From positions 1,255,531-1,319,530 of the forward strand of contig NZ_JAAGNX010000001.1 of NCBI RefSeq assembly GCF_010500615.1: a stretch of 64,000 nt of DNA, given 5' to 3'. Under the pieces are notes generated by a model. The model was given only the letters and a program-made list of their open reading frames with translations. It had not been told where the DNA came from and did not search any database. The position numbers were made by a program, and so were the translations under genes. This DNA is from Oceanipulchritudo coccoides (GTDB taxonomy: Bacteria > Verrucomicrobiota > Verrucomicrobiia > Opitutales > Oceanipulchritudinaceae). Numbering within the stretch: position 1 is the stretch's first letter; each line of letters starts with the position of its first letter. This document shows, in pieces, positions 9,838 through 18,623 of this stretch.

Positions 9838-10692
9838 ATGAAACTAAATAATCTCACCCCAATCGTTCTATCTGCCGCCGCTTTATGCGCCGGATCTCTT
9901 TCACTCTCTGCCGCGACGTCTGGCGTCGTGGGAGCGACTTCAATTACGGTTCCCAGCGGCCCTACCGTGATGTCGATCGCTTATCTCAAGTCAGTTGAGC
10001 TCCAATCAGCCGTTGCTAGTGTTACCGGCGCTGATGTTGATGTTGGCGCTACTGTTCCGGTTTTGACCGGTCCTCATTACCTGCATGTTCTCGATGGAAC
10101 GGACGCAGGCCGCGTATATGATATCGACTCTTACGTCGGCAATGTAGTTACTTTGACCGGGGCTCCGGTGGCTTTGACTGCCGGTGATACCGTTGCCATC
10201 CGCGCCCACATGACGCTCGATGACCTTGGTGCCAGCGTTCCTAATTTCTCGACTGTTACATTGCTCGAGCCAGGTGGAACTCCACTCGTTGCAACCAAGT
10301 TATTCACAGGATGGAGCACAGGTGGCGATACCATTATCCGTCCCGCCGAAGGTTTCGTTATCAATAACGGCCTTGCTTTCACGATGACCCTTTCGGGCGC
10401 TGTGAGCGAAGACGACGTTATTTATGAAGCCGCTTCCGGACCAGCAATTATTGGATTTATTGACCCAGTCGATGGTGCAGTGGACGTTGTCAGCACAGTT
10501 GCTGCAGGCGTTCCGAACTTCTCGACTATCACAGCCTTGAATCCTGACGGAAGCCCGTTGGTTTCAACCAAGCTTTTCACAGGTTGGTCAATTGATCCGT
10601 CAACTATTGATGTAACGGATTACAAATCAATCGTTATTAATACAGCTGCAGGCGTAAATATCGTCAATGCTGGCAATGTTATTGCCCCATAG
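9838..10692 (+). CDS. Secreted TIGR02597-like protein (1)
   Basis: This 284-residue protein has a signal peptide (MKLNNLTPIVLSAAALCAGS, cleavage near SLSAA/AT). The ATG at 9838 is chosen over 9826 because it gives a clean signal sequence. The mature part is Gly/Thr/Val-rich, predicted all-beta, and carries IRAHMTLDDLG. That motif recurs as IRKHMTLDDFF in the gene at 11518, so the two are paralogues. VPNFSTVTLLEPGGTPLVATKLFTGWS and its second occurrence with NPDGSPLVSTKLFTGWS show an internal duplication. It resembles the TIGR02597 family of Verrucomicrobiota, whose function is unknown. A PEP-CTERM gene follows after 53 bases. Confidence 0.72.
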   Translation: MKLNNLTPIVLSAAALCAGSLSLSAATSGVVGATSITVPSGPTVMSIAYLKSVELQSAVASVTGADVDVGATVPVLTGPHYLHVLDGTDAGRVYDIDSYVGNVVTLTGAPVALTAGDTVAIRAHMTLDDLGASVPNFSTVTLLEPGGTPLVATKLFTGWSTGGDTIIRPAEGFVINNGLAFTMTLSGAVSEDDVIYEAASGPAIIGFIDPVDGAVDVVSTVAAGVPNFSTITALNPDGSPLVSTKLFTGWSIDPSTIDVTDYKSIVINTAAGVNIVNAGNVIAP

Positions 10693-10745
10693 TTTTTAAA
10701 GCATTTTCACTCAATCAATCTAAATAAAATAACTACACAATAATT

Positions 10746-11324
10746 ATGAAAAAAATCCTAGCCACTCTTGGACTCGCTTCCATGGTTTTCGTTTCCTCTG
10801 CGACAGCGCAGTCATTTGCTTTCGTCGGCGAAGTAGGCCAGCTCCTGAATGCAACGGGTAATCCTGTTAATTCAACAGCGGTCGATGCATTTTATGCTGT
10901 CACCCCGTCTGGTACTGTGCCGTCCTTCGTGGATGCGCTCGCACCTACTCCAGAAGAGGTCGCAGCTGCAATTAGTGACTTCTCCTGGTTGCCACTTGTT
11001 GACGGCGCTCCTGCAGGCGCAGACTTCATGACTCCTGATGTACAATTAGGTGCCTTGGTTTCTATCGCAGTTGGCGAACAACCTATCTTTGCCTTCTTTG
11101 ACAGCGTTGCCACTCCGACTGAAGTTGCAGTCCTTTCGGGTGCCCCGTTCTTGTCAAATCTTGATAATCGTTTCATCACGATTTCTTCAGGCAACTTCTC
11201 CATCCTTTCTGGAGCTGCTGGCTCCGTCCAGATGGTTTCAGTCGTTCCTGAGCCGTCAACCTTCGCTCTCTTGGGCGGTGTTTTGGCACTCGGCTTCGTG
11301 ATGTATCGTCGCCGCCGGGCATAA
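10746..11324 (+). CDS. PEP-CTERM sorting domain protein (1)
   Basis: This 192-residue protein has a signal peptide (MKKILATLGLASMVFVSSATAQ). It ends in a textbook PEP-CTERM tail: VPEPSTFALLGG, a hydrophobic segment, then YRRRRA. That tail is recognised by exosortase, which removes it during delivery to the cell surface or exopolysaccharide. The passenger domain is about 150 residues, Ala/Val/Pro-rich, with no recognised catalytic motif. It is paired with the TIGR02597-like gene upstream and is followed by a strong terminator at 11362. No exosortase gene lies in this window. Confidence 0.9.
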   Translation: MKKILATLGLASMVFVSSATAQSFAFVGEVGQLLNATGNPVNSTAVDAFYAVTPSGTVPSFVDALAPTPEEVAAAISDFSWLPLVDGAPAGADFMTPDVQLGALVSIAVGEQPIFAFFDSVATPTEVAVLSGAPFLSNLDNRFITISSGNFSILSGAAGSVQMVSVVPEPSTFALLGGVLALGFVMYRRRRA

Positions 11325-11361
11325 ACAGTTTTCTAATAATAATCTAGGTGGGATTATTTCG

Positions 11362-11398
11362 GTCCCGGTATCGCTTCGGCGGTGCCGGGGCTTTTTTT
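11362..11398 (+). terminator. Rho-independent terminator
   Basis: The stem CCCGGTATCGC / GCGGTGCCGGG, with two G-U pairs and a TTCG tetraloop, is followed by seven T residues. It lies 37 bases after the PEP-CTERM gene and closes the 9838-11324 transcript. Confidence 0.85.
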
Positions 11399-11517
11399 GT
11401 TCTAACATCAGGAGAAATCGTGAGTCTTCAGGCGCTTTTGCATCGCCCCGATTGTCGTAATTCACCGAAAAAATTTCTTGTCAGTCACGCGGTGTGCCGT
11501 CACGTATTTATAGCGAA

Positions 11518-12504
11518 ATGCGAACCACCCTGATTATTTCCAGCATACTCTTATCAAGTACTCACATTCCTGTTTCGTTATCCGCCCAGACAACAGTCTA
11601 CACCGAGCCCATGGGCGGGAGCTATGTGACTGTTGCCGAAAGCATTTTGGGAGGGGTCTTCGTATCGTGTCCTTACATTCACGATAATGATTTTGTGGGA
11701 GACGTATCTGGTGTAGTCGATGGGACTGGATCTTCCACTGTGAGTGTTGGGGGGGCGCCCTTGGTTTCAGGGGCCTTTAATGAATCGCTCCAATTTCCCC
11801 TCTACTATCTGGAAATAACTGAGGGAGGTCACCCGTTTGAGGGGTATTCTTTTGATATCATTTCCAACACCACAGATTCAGTCATTGTATCGGCTGAGCT
11901 GGCTGCAGATTTTTCCCTTGCTGCTGGGGACCAGATTCAAATCCGCAAGCATATGACTCTCGATGACTTTTTTGCGGATGCTGAGAGTTCTTTCGCCGCA
12001 TTTTTCGAAACAGTAAAGTTCTTCAACCTGGATGGTAGTATCGATCTCTATACGTGGACTGGCTCAATGTGGTCACCAGATTTCGGGACAACTGATAGTG
12101 GTCAGAGACAGATCTATCCCGGTGAAGGCTTTCTCGCGACCTTCAGCTCAGAGATCACTTTTATCGTCAGTGGCAAAGTGAAGACGACCAAGACTGTCGT
12201 TCCGATTCCCGCTTCGACGGTTTATCCTGTTTTTTATGGTTCATCAAGCCCCGTCGATGAAACTCTTGGTTCCCTGCAGCTTGCCGCTGGCGGACTGAAC
12301 GACTTTTTTGGAACGGTTAAATTCATATCCGAGGATGGCAATCTCACCCCCATCACGCTCTTTACGGACTGGGGTGGGTTTATGACAGATGACTTTGGCT
12401 CGACCGATGGAAGTGCTTATCCCGTACCGGCATTGACCGCCTTACAAATTGCCAACGGGGGCATTGAAACAAACGTTGTTCTGCCAGCACCGTTTACCCC
12501 TTAA
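11518..12504 (+). CDS. Secreted TIGR02597-like protein (2)
   Basis: This 328-residue protein has a signal peptide (MRTTLIISSILLSSTHIPVS, cleavage near LSAQ). The first ATG giving a signal sequence is 11518; an earlier in-frame ATG at 11494 would add eight polar residues. It shares IRKHMTLDDFF, the VTVAESILGG-type N-terminus and the FFGTVKFISEDG / FFETVKFFNLDG duplication with the family seen at 9838. Function is unknown. A PEP-CTERM gene follows after 35 bases, repeating the gene order of the previous pair. Confidence 0.7.
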   Translation: MRTTLIISSILLSSTHIPVSLSAQTTVYTEPMGGSYVTVAESILGGVFVSCPYIHDNDFVGDVSGVVDGTGSSTVSVGGAPLVSGAFNESLQFPLYYLEITEGGHPFEGYSFDIISNTTDSVIVSAELAADFSLAAGDQIQIRKHMTLDDFFADAESSFAAFFETVKFFNLDGSIDLYTWTGSMWSPDFGTTDSGQRQIYPGEGFLATFSSEITFIVSGKVKTTKTVVPIPASTVYPVFYGSSSPVDETLGSLQLAAGGLNDFFGTVKFISEDGNLTPITLFTDWGGFMTDDFGSTDGSAYPVPALTALQIANGGIETNVVLPAPFTP

Positions 12505-12539
12505 TTCTATATTTTCAAATCTCACAAAGCTCTTTTTAA

Positions 12540-13127
12540 ATGAAAAAATCCACACTTCTTTTAATGACGTCACTTTGCCTTGGCGGTGTGGCATCTTATG
12601 GTGCCGTTACGGTGCAAATTATCTCGAATGCCGCCACGGGTCAGGTTCAAGATTCCACGGGGACCGCGCTACCGGATGGTAGCCTAATGCGGGTTGGGTT
12701 CTTTGATCTTGATCCTATTACTGGACTGGGCTCTCTGAGTGCATCCCAGTTGCTTGACTCCAGTCTGGTGGAACCCTTCTTTACGGAATTTACGACCTTC
12801 ACCAGCGCTAGTGGAAACTTTCTGGAGAATGACAATACCTTGGATGCGACAAATGTGGGTGATCAGGTTTACCTTTGGGTATTTAATTCACCCCTCCCAG
12901 CGACGGCTAGCGAGTACGGCATATTCAGCTCAAGTACCTGGAACTCTCCGGCCGATACAGGCTCATTAAATATGGTCTCTTCGGCTATCAATGAGACTGT
13001 TGTCGGCTCGACCGATGGGTCTGCGCCAACAAATTTTCTGCTGACCGCTGTACCGGAACCCGCCCACTATGCAGCCCTTGTTGGGCTGATCGGTCTTGGT
13101 GTGGTCATCTGGCGCCGCCGGCGCTAG
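12540..13127 (+). CDS. PEP-CTERM sorting domain protein (2)
   Basis: This 195-residue protein has a signal peptide (MKKSTLLLMTSLCLGGVASYG) and ends VPEPAHYAALVGLIGLGVV then IWRRRR, a PEP-CTERM sorting tail. The passenger shares ALPDGSLMRVGFFD, VYLWVFN and GSLNMVSSAI with the next gene (13147), which has no PEP-CTERM. It is therefore a paralogue with an exchanged C-terminus. It should be processed by an exosortase encoded elsewhere. Role unknown. Confidence 0.88.
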   Translation: MKKSTLLLMTSLCLGGVASYGAVTVQIISNAATGQVQDSTGTALPDGSLMRVGFFDLDPITGLGSLSASQLLDSSLVEPFFTEFTTFTSASGNFLENDNTLDATNVGDQVYLWVFNSPLPATASEYGIFSSSTWNSPADTGSLNMVSSAINETVVGSTDGSAPTNFLLTAVPEPAHYAALVGLIGLGVVIWRRRR

Positions 13128-13146
13128 CGCAGGATTTCGCAGGCGC

Positions 13147-13977
13147 ATGCGACGAAACTTACTGACGCTTCTGTTGGGCTGTGCCTGTCTCTGCTCGCAC
13201 GCGGACATCACGATTCAGGTGATTGCCATACCGGCGACAGGGGCGTTCCTTCAGGCGGACGAATCGGCCCTGCCGGACGGGAGTATTGCCCGGGTTGGAT
13301 ATTTTGACGAGGCTGGGCTCTCTGGATTGGATGCGAGCGGATTGCGAAATTTCGGGACGTTAGACGCCTTGTTTACGGAAGTGACAAGTTTTCCGAGCCG
13401 GTCGGGCAACATCCAGGGAAACACGAATGTCTCGGTATCAACTGCCGGAGGTGTTGGCCGGAGGATTTATCTTTGGATCTACAATGGAGGGAATCCTGAG
13501 AGTGCCACACAGAGCGGGATATTTACTGACCCAAACTGGACCGTTCCCTCTGACCTTGGCAGCTTGAACATGGTCAGCTCGGCAATTGACGAGGCGGATA
13601 TTGTTCTGGGGACGGTCGTCCCGGGCGGCTATGCGCTTGAGGAAATGGGCGATGGATCCGAAGGCCTGGGATTGGAAGCGCTGTTCGAGACCAAGAAAAA
13701 CCTCGATGGGACCTTCACTTCATCCTGGTTCGGGACCTATTCCGATCTGGGGTCTCGCTGGATTTATGATTCTGCACGAGGTGTCCTGTATGTTAATAAC
13801 AGCTCAACGCGGGAAGACATATTTCTCTATAGCATTTCGCTGGCAAGCTGGGTGTGGACCAGCCGCGATACGTACCCAATTCTTTATTCCTACAGCTCCG
13901 GCACCTGGTTGCATGTGTTCGAGGTGAATGGCGCAGCGTATCTCTTTGATTACGCGGCTGGTGATTGGCAGCTCTAA
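13147..13977 (+). CDS. Secreted paralogue with Trp/Tyr-rich C-terminal module
   Basis: This 276-residue protein starts at ATG 13147, which gives the signal peptide MRRNLLTLLLGCACLCSHA. The 13096 start overlaps the previous gene and adds 17 polar residues. The passenger (about 20-160) is paralogous to the 12540 product (ALPDGSIARVGYFD, IYLWIYN, GSLNMVSSAI). Instead of PEP-CTERM it ends in an 86-residue module (about 191-276) with SSWFGTYSDLGSRWIYD, LYVNN, WVWTSRDTYPILYSY and TWLHVF. That tail recurs on the products at 29742, 58767 and 60415, and in short form at 57642. Its stop overlaps the convergent permease stop by 4 bases. Confidence 0.78.
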   Translation: MRRNLLTLLLGCACLCSHADITIQVIAIPATGAFLQADESALPDGSIARVGYFDEAGLSGLDASGLRNFGTLDALFTEVTSFPSRSGNIQGNTNVSVSTAGGVGRRIYLWIYNGGNPESATQSGIFTDPNWTVPSDLGSLNMVSSAIDEADIVLGTVVPGGYALEEMGDGSEGLGLEALFETKKNLDGTFTSSWFGTYSDLGSRWIYDSARGVLYVNNSSTREDIFLYSISLASWVWTSRDTYPILYSYSSGTWLHVFEVNGAAYLFDYAAGDWQL

Positions 13978-15554
13978 TCGTCCTTTCGGTCCCTACGCAG
14001 CTTTGCGTGCAGGCCGAGTGTTAGCACGGTGAGGAGAAGAATCCCAAATCCCAAGGCGCGCTGAACGGTAAGGGCGTGTTCATTGAGTTCCTCCGATGGG
14101 ATAAGTTGAGTCACGCTGAGGAGGATGAGGATAATGGGCGAGAGGGATGCAACAAAGAGGGCGGCTGGATTGAATCCGTTGCTGATGGCGGTGATGAGGA
14201 TAGCCCCGAGAATCGGCACCAACCAGTGCAGGAGGGCGAAGAGTCCAAGTTGACCTCCGCCAAAGGATTCCTTGAGTCCCTGAAAATAAAACAGGCAGAG
14301 CCCGGTTGTGCCAATAAGGATGAGGCCCATGAATGGGTGCGAATTGAGACCGTCAAAGTATCCGCTTCGGTGAACTGTGAAAAGGGCGATGCCGACCAGT
14401 GTTGTTTGGACCAGGAAGAGCAGGGTAGTCAGGGTGTAGCCGTTGGCTTCGTCATCCCAGCGTGGGAGCTGGTTTAGGTTTTGTCGCTTGGCGCGAATTC
14501 GGCCGAGTCGGAATTGCTGTGGATCGGGCAGGGCGGAGACCATGAGGACAAAAGCCAGGAGGGTCGTCACCAGCGCAAGGATCAAAGGAAGCCCGGCCAC
14601 GGCAGCAGCCTGTGGAAGGGTGCCATCCGACTGGAAGATGCGGATGGCGTTCTCCGAGCGGGTCAGGTTGGGCCAGATATTGGCCAGGCTCATGATTGCG
14701 AAGGCCGAAAAGGTAATCATAGCCATTGGCTTGTTGATCGCCGGGACGCTGTCGGCCTTCCATTTGCGGGCGATGATAGTCGCAAAGAGGATAATCAGGA
14801 GCGACTGGATCATGAAAGAGAAGAGCGTCCCGGAAATCATAAGGGTAAAGAACGGGACATCCTGCCCGGCCAACAAACCGAATTCGTCCATGCGGATATT
14901 CTCACTCGGGCCAATGACCGGAAGAATGTTTTCCGCAAAGACCGGCCGGACGGTGAGAAATTCCATAAAGACGAGCCCGAGGTGGGAAAGTTGCGGGAGG
15001 GCAAAATACAATAGAATGATGAGCCCCTGGGAGATCCGGGCCGACCAGCGCCACTTCTTGCTGATCATCCCAGCGACCATGCCCGTAAAGTGGTACAGGA
15101 GGGTCGAGGTGAAGAGAATCAGGTAGTAGGGAAGGAAGGCGGTGGGCGACACCTTGCCGACAATCAGGACAAAGGCCATGAAGGGCAGGGTGATGCCAAA
15201 AAGCACATATTCCCGCACTGGCAGACCAAACAGGTATCCGAGAATTTTCTGCGGAATGGGCAAAGGGGTCAGACGCTGGTAATTGAGGACATTGTCGACC
15301 TTTTCCCGCGTGATCCCAGTAGCCACACTACCGGTACCCATGAAGAGCAGGATGATCCCCTGAATGATCATCATTGGCAGGATGGCGGCCCGGGCGGCAT
15401 CCATCGGATCACGATCACGGACAACTTGGGGGACGTAGATGATTGCCACCGTGAAGGCGCATGTGATGGTCGTCAGAAGATACCAGAAGATGGCCTTCTT
15501 GACGCGCAGATTGGATCGGCAGAAACGGATGAAAATGGGATTATTGTGAAGCAT
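13974..15554 (-). CDS. ABC transporter permease-like membrane protein
   Basis: This 526-residue, strongly hydrophobic protein has about twelve predicted membrane segments and no large external domain. It lies downstream of an ABC ATPase (15730-16677) on the same strand, so it is most simply the membrane partner of that ATPase. An early GTGSVATGITREKVDN segment resembles the cytoplasmic coupling region seen in ABC-2 proteins. A family B repeat separates the pair. The substrate is unknown. Confidence 0.72.
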   Translation of the reverse strand: MLHNNPIFIRFCRSNLRVKKAIFWYLLTTITCAFTVAIIYVPQVVRDRDPMDAARAAILPMMIIQGIILLFMGTGSVATGITREKVDNVLNYQRLTPLPIPQKILGYLFGLPVREYVLFGITLPFMAFVLIVGKVSPTAFLPYYLILFTSTLLYHFTGMVAGMISKKWRWSARISQGLIILLYFALPQLSHLGLVFMEFLTVRPVFAENILPVIGPSENIRMDEFGLLAGQDVPFFTLMISGTLFSFMIQSLLIILFATIIARKWKADSVPAINKPMAMITFSAFAIMSLANIWPNLTRSENAIRIFQSDGTLPQAAAVAGLPLILALVTTLLAFVLMVSALPDPQQFRLGRIRAKRQNLNQLPRWDDEANGYTLTTLLFLVQTTLVGIALFTVHRSGYFDGLNSHPFMGLILIGTTGLCLFYFQGLKESFGGGQLGLFALLHWLVPILGAILITAISNGFNPAALFVASLSPIILILLSVTQLIPSEELNEHALTVQRALGFGILLLTVLTLGLHAKLRRDRKDD

Positions 15555-15596
15555 GGTCTAAAATTCGATCGTATGTACGGCAGTGTTGAGGAGAGA

Positions 15597-15686
15597 AACC
15601 ACGGATTGCACGGATTTAAGGGATTTAGAGGTTTTCAGGAATTAAGAGAAACACCCTGATCCTTGAAATCCGTGTCATCGGTGGTT
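15597..15686. repeat. CCACGGATT palindromic intergenic repeat (family B), second copy
   Basis: AACCACGGATTGCACGGATTT at the left faces AAATCCGTGTCATCGGTGGTT at the right, with TTAAGGGATTTAGAG and a TTCAGGAATTAAGAG stretch between. It closely resembles the copy at 4099-4192. It lies between the ABC ATPase and permease genes. Confidence 0.75.
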
Positions 15687-15729
15687 CCTCCTTTCGTCGG
15701 TTCATCTATATCGCGTTTGGTTTGGCGAC

Positions 15730-16677
15730 TCATTCGGACTCCTCCGGTTCGGTCGAGATGGCCCGCATGACATCCTCCAGACTGGAGCGCCGGGCTTGAA
15801 AGCCATGGATCTGGAAATTGGCCTGGACAAGGTCCTTGAGCAATGTGGCCTGCGCATCCTTGCCCCCGGCGAGCTCCACATGGATCCGGTGCGGCTGTTT
15901 CTCGGGCAGGGTGGCGGTTAGATTGTGGGAGGCCAACCAGTCCCGGCAGGCCTCGCGACCATCCACCAGTTCAATCTCCACCTTGCTGATGGCATGCTCC
16001 ATTGAGGCGAGGACATCATGAACGTCGCCATGCTCGCGAAGGCGACCCTTGTGGAGAATTCCAATGGACGTCGCCATCTCGGCAAGCTCGCTGAGAATGT
16101 GCGAGGAAATGATGATTGTCGCCCCGGTGGTGGCCACGCTCTGAAGGGCATCCTTGAGATCAATACGGGCGAGCGGATCCATGCCACTGGCGGGCTCGTC
16201 GAGGAGGAGAATCTCCGGCTTGTGAAGGAGCGTCTTGGCGAGGACAACCCGTTGCGTCATGCCACGGGAAAGGGTCCCGCACAGGACATCGCGCTTGTCC
16301 GCAAGCTTGACCAGCTCCAGGCATTCATCAACCCGCTTGGACTTTTCGGTCCCGGCAAGCCCGTACGACGCAGCGTAGAGATCTAGAAATTCCCATACCC
16401 TGAGATTGCCCACCACGGGAGCCAGATCGGGCATGTAGCCCAAACGGGCACGGATAGCATCCGGATCCCGGTCCAGATCGTAACCGGCCATCCGGACGTG
16501 TCCGTAGGTGGGCACCAGCAAAGTCGCAAGGACGTTCAGGGTGCTGGTCTTGCCCGCCCCATTGGGACCCACCAGTCCGTAAATTTCTCCCTTGTCGATG
16601 GTCAGGGAAAGATTGTTCACGGCGGTCAAATCGCCGTAATCGACCCGCAGGTCCTGTAGTTCTATAGCTATACTCAT
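15730..16677 (-). CDS. ABC transporter ATP-binding protein
   Basis: This 315-residue protein has Walker A GPNGAGKTS, signature LSRGMTQRV, Walker B ILLLDEPASGMD and switch His in SSHILSELAE. About 100 residues follow the core. Start 16677 (MSIAIELQDLRVDYGD) is chosen because the upstream in-frame extension is low-complexity and runs through an intergenic repeat. It pairs with the multi-pass protein at 13974-15554. The signature reads LSRGM rather than LSGGQ, as in several ABC-2 exporters. The substrate is unknown. Confidence 0.9.
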   Translation of the reverse strand: MSIAIELQDLRVDYGDLTAVNNLSLTIDKGEIYGLVGPNGAGKTSTLNVLATLLVPTYGHVRMAGYDLDRDPDAIRARLGYMPDLAPVVGNLRVWEFLDLYAASYGLAGTEKSKRVDECLELVKLADKRDVLCGTLSRGMTQRVVLAKTLLHKPEILLLDEPASGMDPLARIDLKDALQSVATTGATIIISSHILSELAEMATSIGILHKGRLREHGDVHDVLASMEHAISKVEIELVDGREACRDWLASHNLTATLPEKQPHRIHVELAGGKDAQATLLKDLVQANFQIHGFQARRSSLEDVMRAISTEPEESE

Positions 16678-16690
16678 ATCTGCAAAAAAA

Positions 16691-16756
16691 ATTGGAGTCC
16701 CGGTTGAAGTTCCGCCATCAGGCGGTCTTGGTTGGGGTCCAGCCTTTAGGCGGTCG
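16691..16756. repeat. Palindromic intergenic repeat, family A
   Basis: ATTGGAGTCCCGGTTGAAG, TTCCGCCATCAGGCGG and TTGGGGTCCAGCCTTTAGGC make two adjacent units of the family A motif. It lies between the ABC ATPase start and the ggt stop. Confidence 0.65.
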
Positions 16757-18469
16757 TCAATACCCCACTGCCGCCCCTCCATCCCGTCGTGGATCAGTGG
16801 CCCCTGTCAAGACATCACCCGCACGGACAATCGTCTGGGCCGAGCCAATAGTCCCTTCCTCGGTTATCGGGTATCCGATCAGCCGAAGCGAATGCAGCGC
16901 GTCGGAAGGAAAGCCGCGTTCCACGTAAAGGGCATCCGGGAACCACTGGTGATGGAAGCGCGGGGCGTTGTTGGCTTCCGCGGCGTTTAGTTCGAATTCC
17001 ATCACATTCAAGGCGACCTGGAGAACGGTATTGATGATCCTGCTCCCGCCGGGGCTTCCGGTGACAATGTGGACCTCGTCATTTCGCGTCACAATAGTCG
17101 GGGTCATTGAGCTGAGCATGCGCTTCCGCGGCTCGACGGCGTTGGCCTCTCCACCAATCAGACCGAAGGCGTTCGGTGTACCCGGCTTGGCGGAGAAATC
17201 ATCCATTTCATTATTTAACAAAATGCCTGTCCCTTCGGCCATGATGCCTGAACCGTAACTGAAATTAAGCGTATAGGTGTTGGAGACCGCGTTCCCTCGG
17301 GCGTCAACAATCGAGAAATGGGTTGTTTCCGGACTTTCCGTCACGGGGCGTGGCTCCCCCGGATCAATATCGGAACTGGCCGTGGGAGTCATTGAATTGA
17401 TCCGGTTGAGGATCTTCTGCTCATAGCCCTCCGAAAGAATCTCATCCACGGGGATGTCTGCAAAGTCCGGATCGCCAAGGTGCTTTGAGCGATCGGCATA
17501 AGCTCGTTTCATGGCTTCAGCCATGATGTGGACGGTCTGGCCACTGTTCTGTCCCCACGCCCGCAGCGGGAAATTTTCAAGCAAGCGGAGCATCTGGATG
17601 AGATGGACGCCTCCCGAGCTTGGTGGTGGCATCGAGTAGATGACAAAATCCCGGTACGTGCCACTGACCGGATCGCGCCAGACCGGTTTGTAGTCCGCGA
17701 GGTCTTCCAGGCTCATGATGCCGTTGTTCTTGGAAAGGGTCTCCACGATGGCTTGGGCCGTCGGACCTGCGTAAAAGCCCGCCAGGCCCTCTTTGGCAAT
17801 CCGCTCGAGGGAAGTTGCCAGATCTGCCTGAACAAGCCGCTCACCAGCCCTGTAGAGGCTACCATCCTTCTTGAAGAAGACCTGGCTCGCGGTCGCGTCC
17901 ATTCGCCCGGAATCGCGCGCCTCGGAAAGGCTCTTCGCGAGGCCCGGGTGAATGTTGAATCCATTCCTTGCGAGGGCAATCGCGGGTGCGAGGAGTCGCT
18001 CTAGCGGAAGCGAGCCAAAGCGTTCGTGGGCGGCAATCAACCCGGCAACAGTGCCCGGCACACCGACCGCCAGCGGGGAATTCCTGGAAAGGTCCGGATC
18101 GGCTTCTCCATCCTCGTCGAGAAACATATCCCGATAGGCCTTGAGGGGCGCGGTTTCGCGGTAATCGAGGGCATAGGTGTTCCCGGTTTCCGCTTCGTGA
18201 AAAAGCATGAACCCTCCACCGCCGATATTCCCGGCTCGGGGAAGGGTTACGGCCAAGGCGAATCCGGTTGTTACAGCTGCATCAATGGCATTTCCACCGT
18301 CTTCCAGTACGGCCAATCCAGCCTCGGCGGCCAGCTTTTCGGCGGCCACGACCATGCCTTGTTTCGCCTCAACCGGGCGAAAAATGGAGTTGCTCCGGTA
18401 GATTGGAGCTGCCCCGGCAAGGTTCATGATGACCAGACCGACTAGAATCAGGGAATGTCTCGCGTGCAT
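16757..18469 (-). CDS. ggt: Gamma-glutamyltransferase
   Basis: This 570-residue Ntn-hydrolase precursor has a signal peptide (MHARHSLILVGLVIMNLAGA), so it should be periplasmic. The self-cleavage site and catalytic Thr are in ESPETTHFSIVD (first Thr about residue 382). The large subunit precedes it (GGNAIDAAV, GNIGGGGFML, APAIALA) and the small subunit follows (NEMDDFSA, MTPTIV, GSPGGSRI). It hydrolyses or transfers the gamma-glutamyl group of glutathione. In-frame starts at 18475, 18481 and 18568 are also possible; the last overlaps the divergent trigger factor region. Confidence 0.93.
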   Translation of the reverse strand: MHARHSLILVGLVIMNLAGAAPIYRSNSIFRPVEAKQGMVVAAEKLAAEAGLAVLEDGGNAIDAAVTTGFALAVTLPRAGNIGGGGFMLFHEAETGNTYALDYRETAPLKAYRDMFLDEDGEADPDLSRNSPLAVGVPGTVAGLIAAHERFGSLPLERLLAPAIALARNGFNIHPGLAKSLSEARDSGRMDATASQVFFKKDGSLYRAGERLVQADLATSLERIAKEGLAGFYAGPTAQAIVETLSKNNGIMSLEDLADYKPVWRDPVSGTYRDFVIYSMPPPSSGGVHLIQMLRLLENFPLRAWGQNSGQTVHIMAEAMKRAYADRSKHLGDPDFADIPVDEILSEGYEQKILNRINSMTPTASSDIDPGEPRPVTESPETTHFSIVDARGNAVSNTYTLNFSYGSGIMAEGTGILLNNEMDDFSAKPGTPNAFGLIGGEANAVEPRKRMLSSMTPTIVTRNDEVHIVTGSPGGSRIINTVLQVALNVMEFELNAAEANNAPRFHHQWFPDALYVERGFPSDALHSLRLIGYPITEEGTIGSAQTIVRAGDVLTGATDPRRDGGAAVGY

Positions 18470-18623
18470 CCACATCACCATGGGGGATTTTTTTGGTTTG
18501 GAAAGATTAAGTGTCACGCCCCCTTCAAAGCGGAATATTTCAAAATGAGTTGACCGATAAAACTCCATGTCGTTTAGTGCCCGTTTTTTCCGAAGCTATT
18601 TAATCATCAAAACGATAGAGACC

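Noticed and set aside
13096-13146. Upstream start for the secreted paralogue
   Set aside because: The extra 17 residues overlap the preceding PEP-CTERM gene and would place the signal peptide internally. ATG 13147 gives a normal signal sequence.
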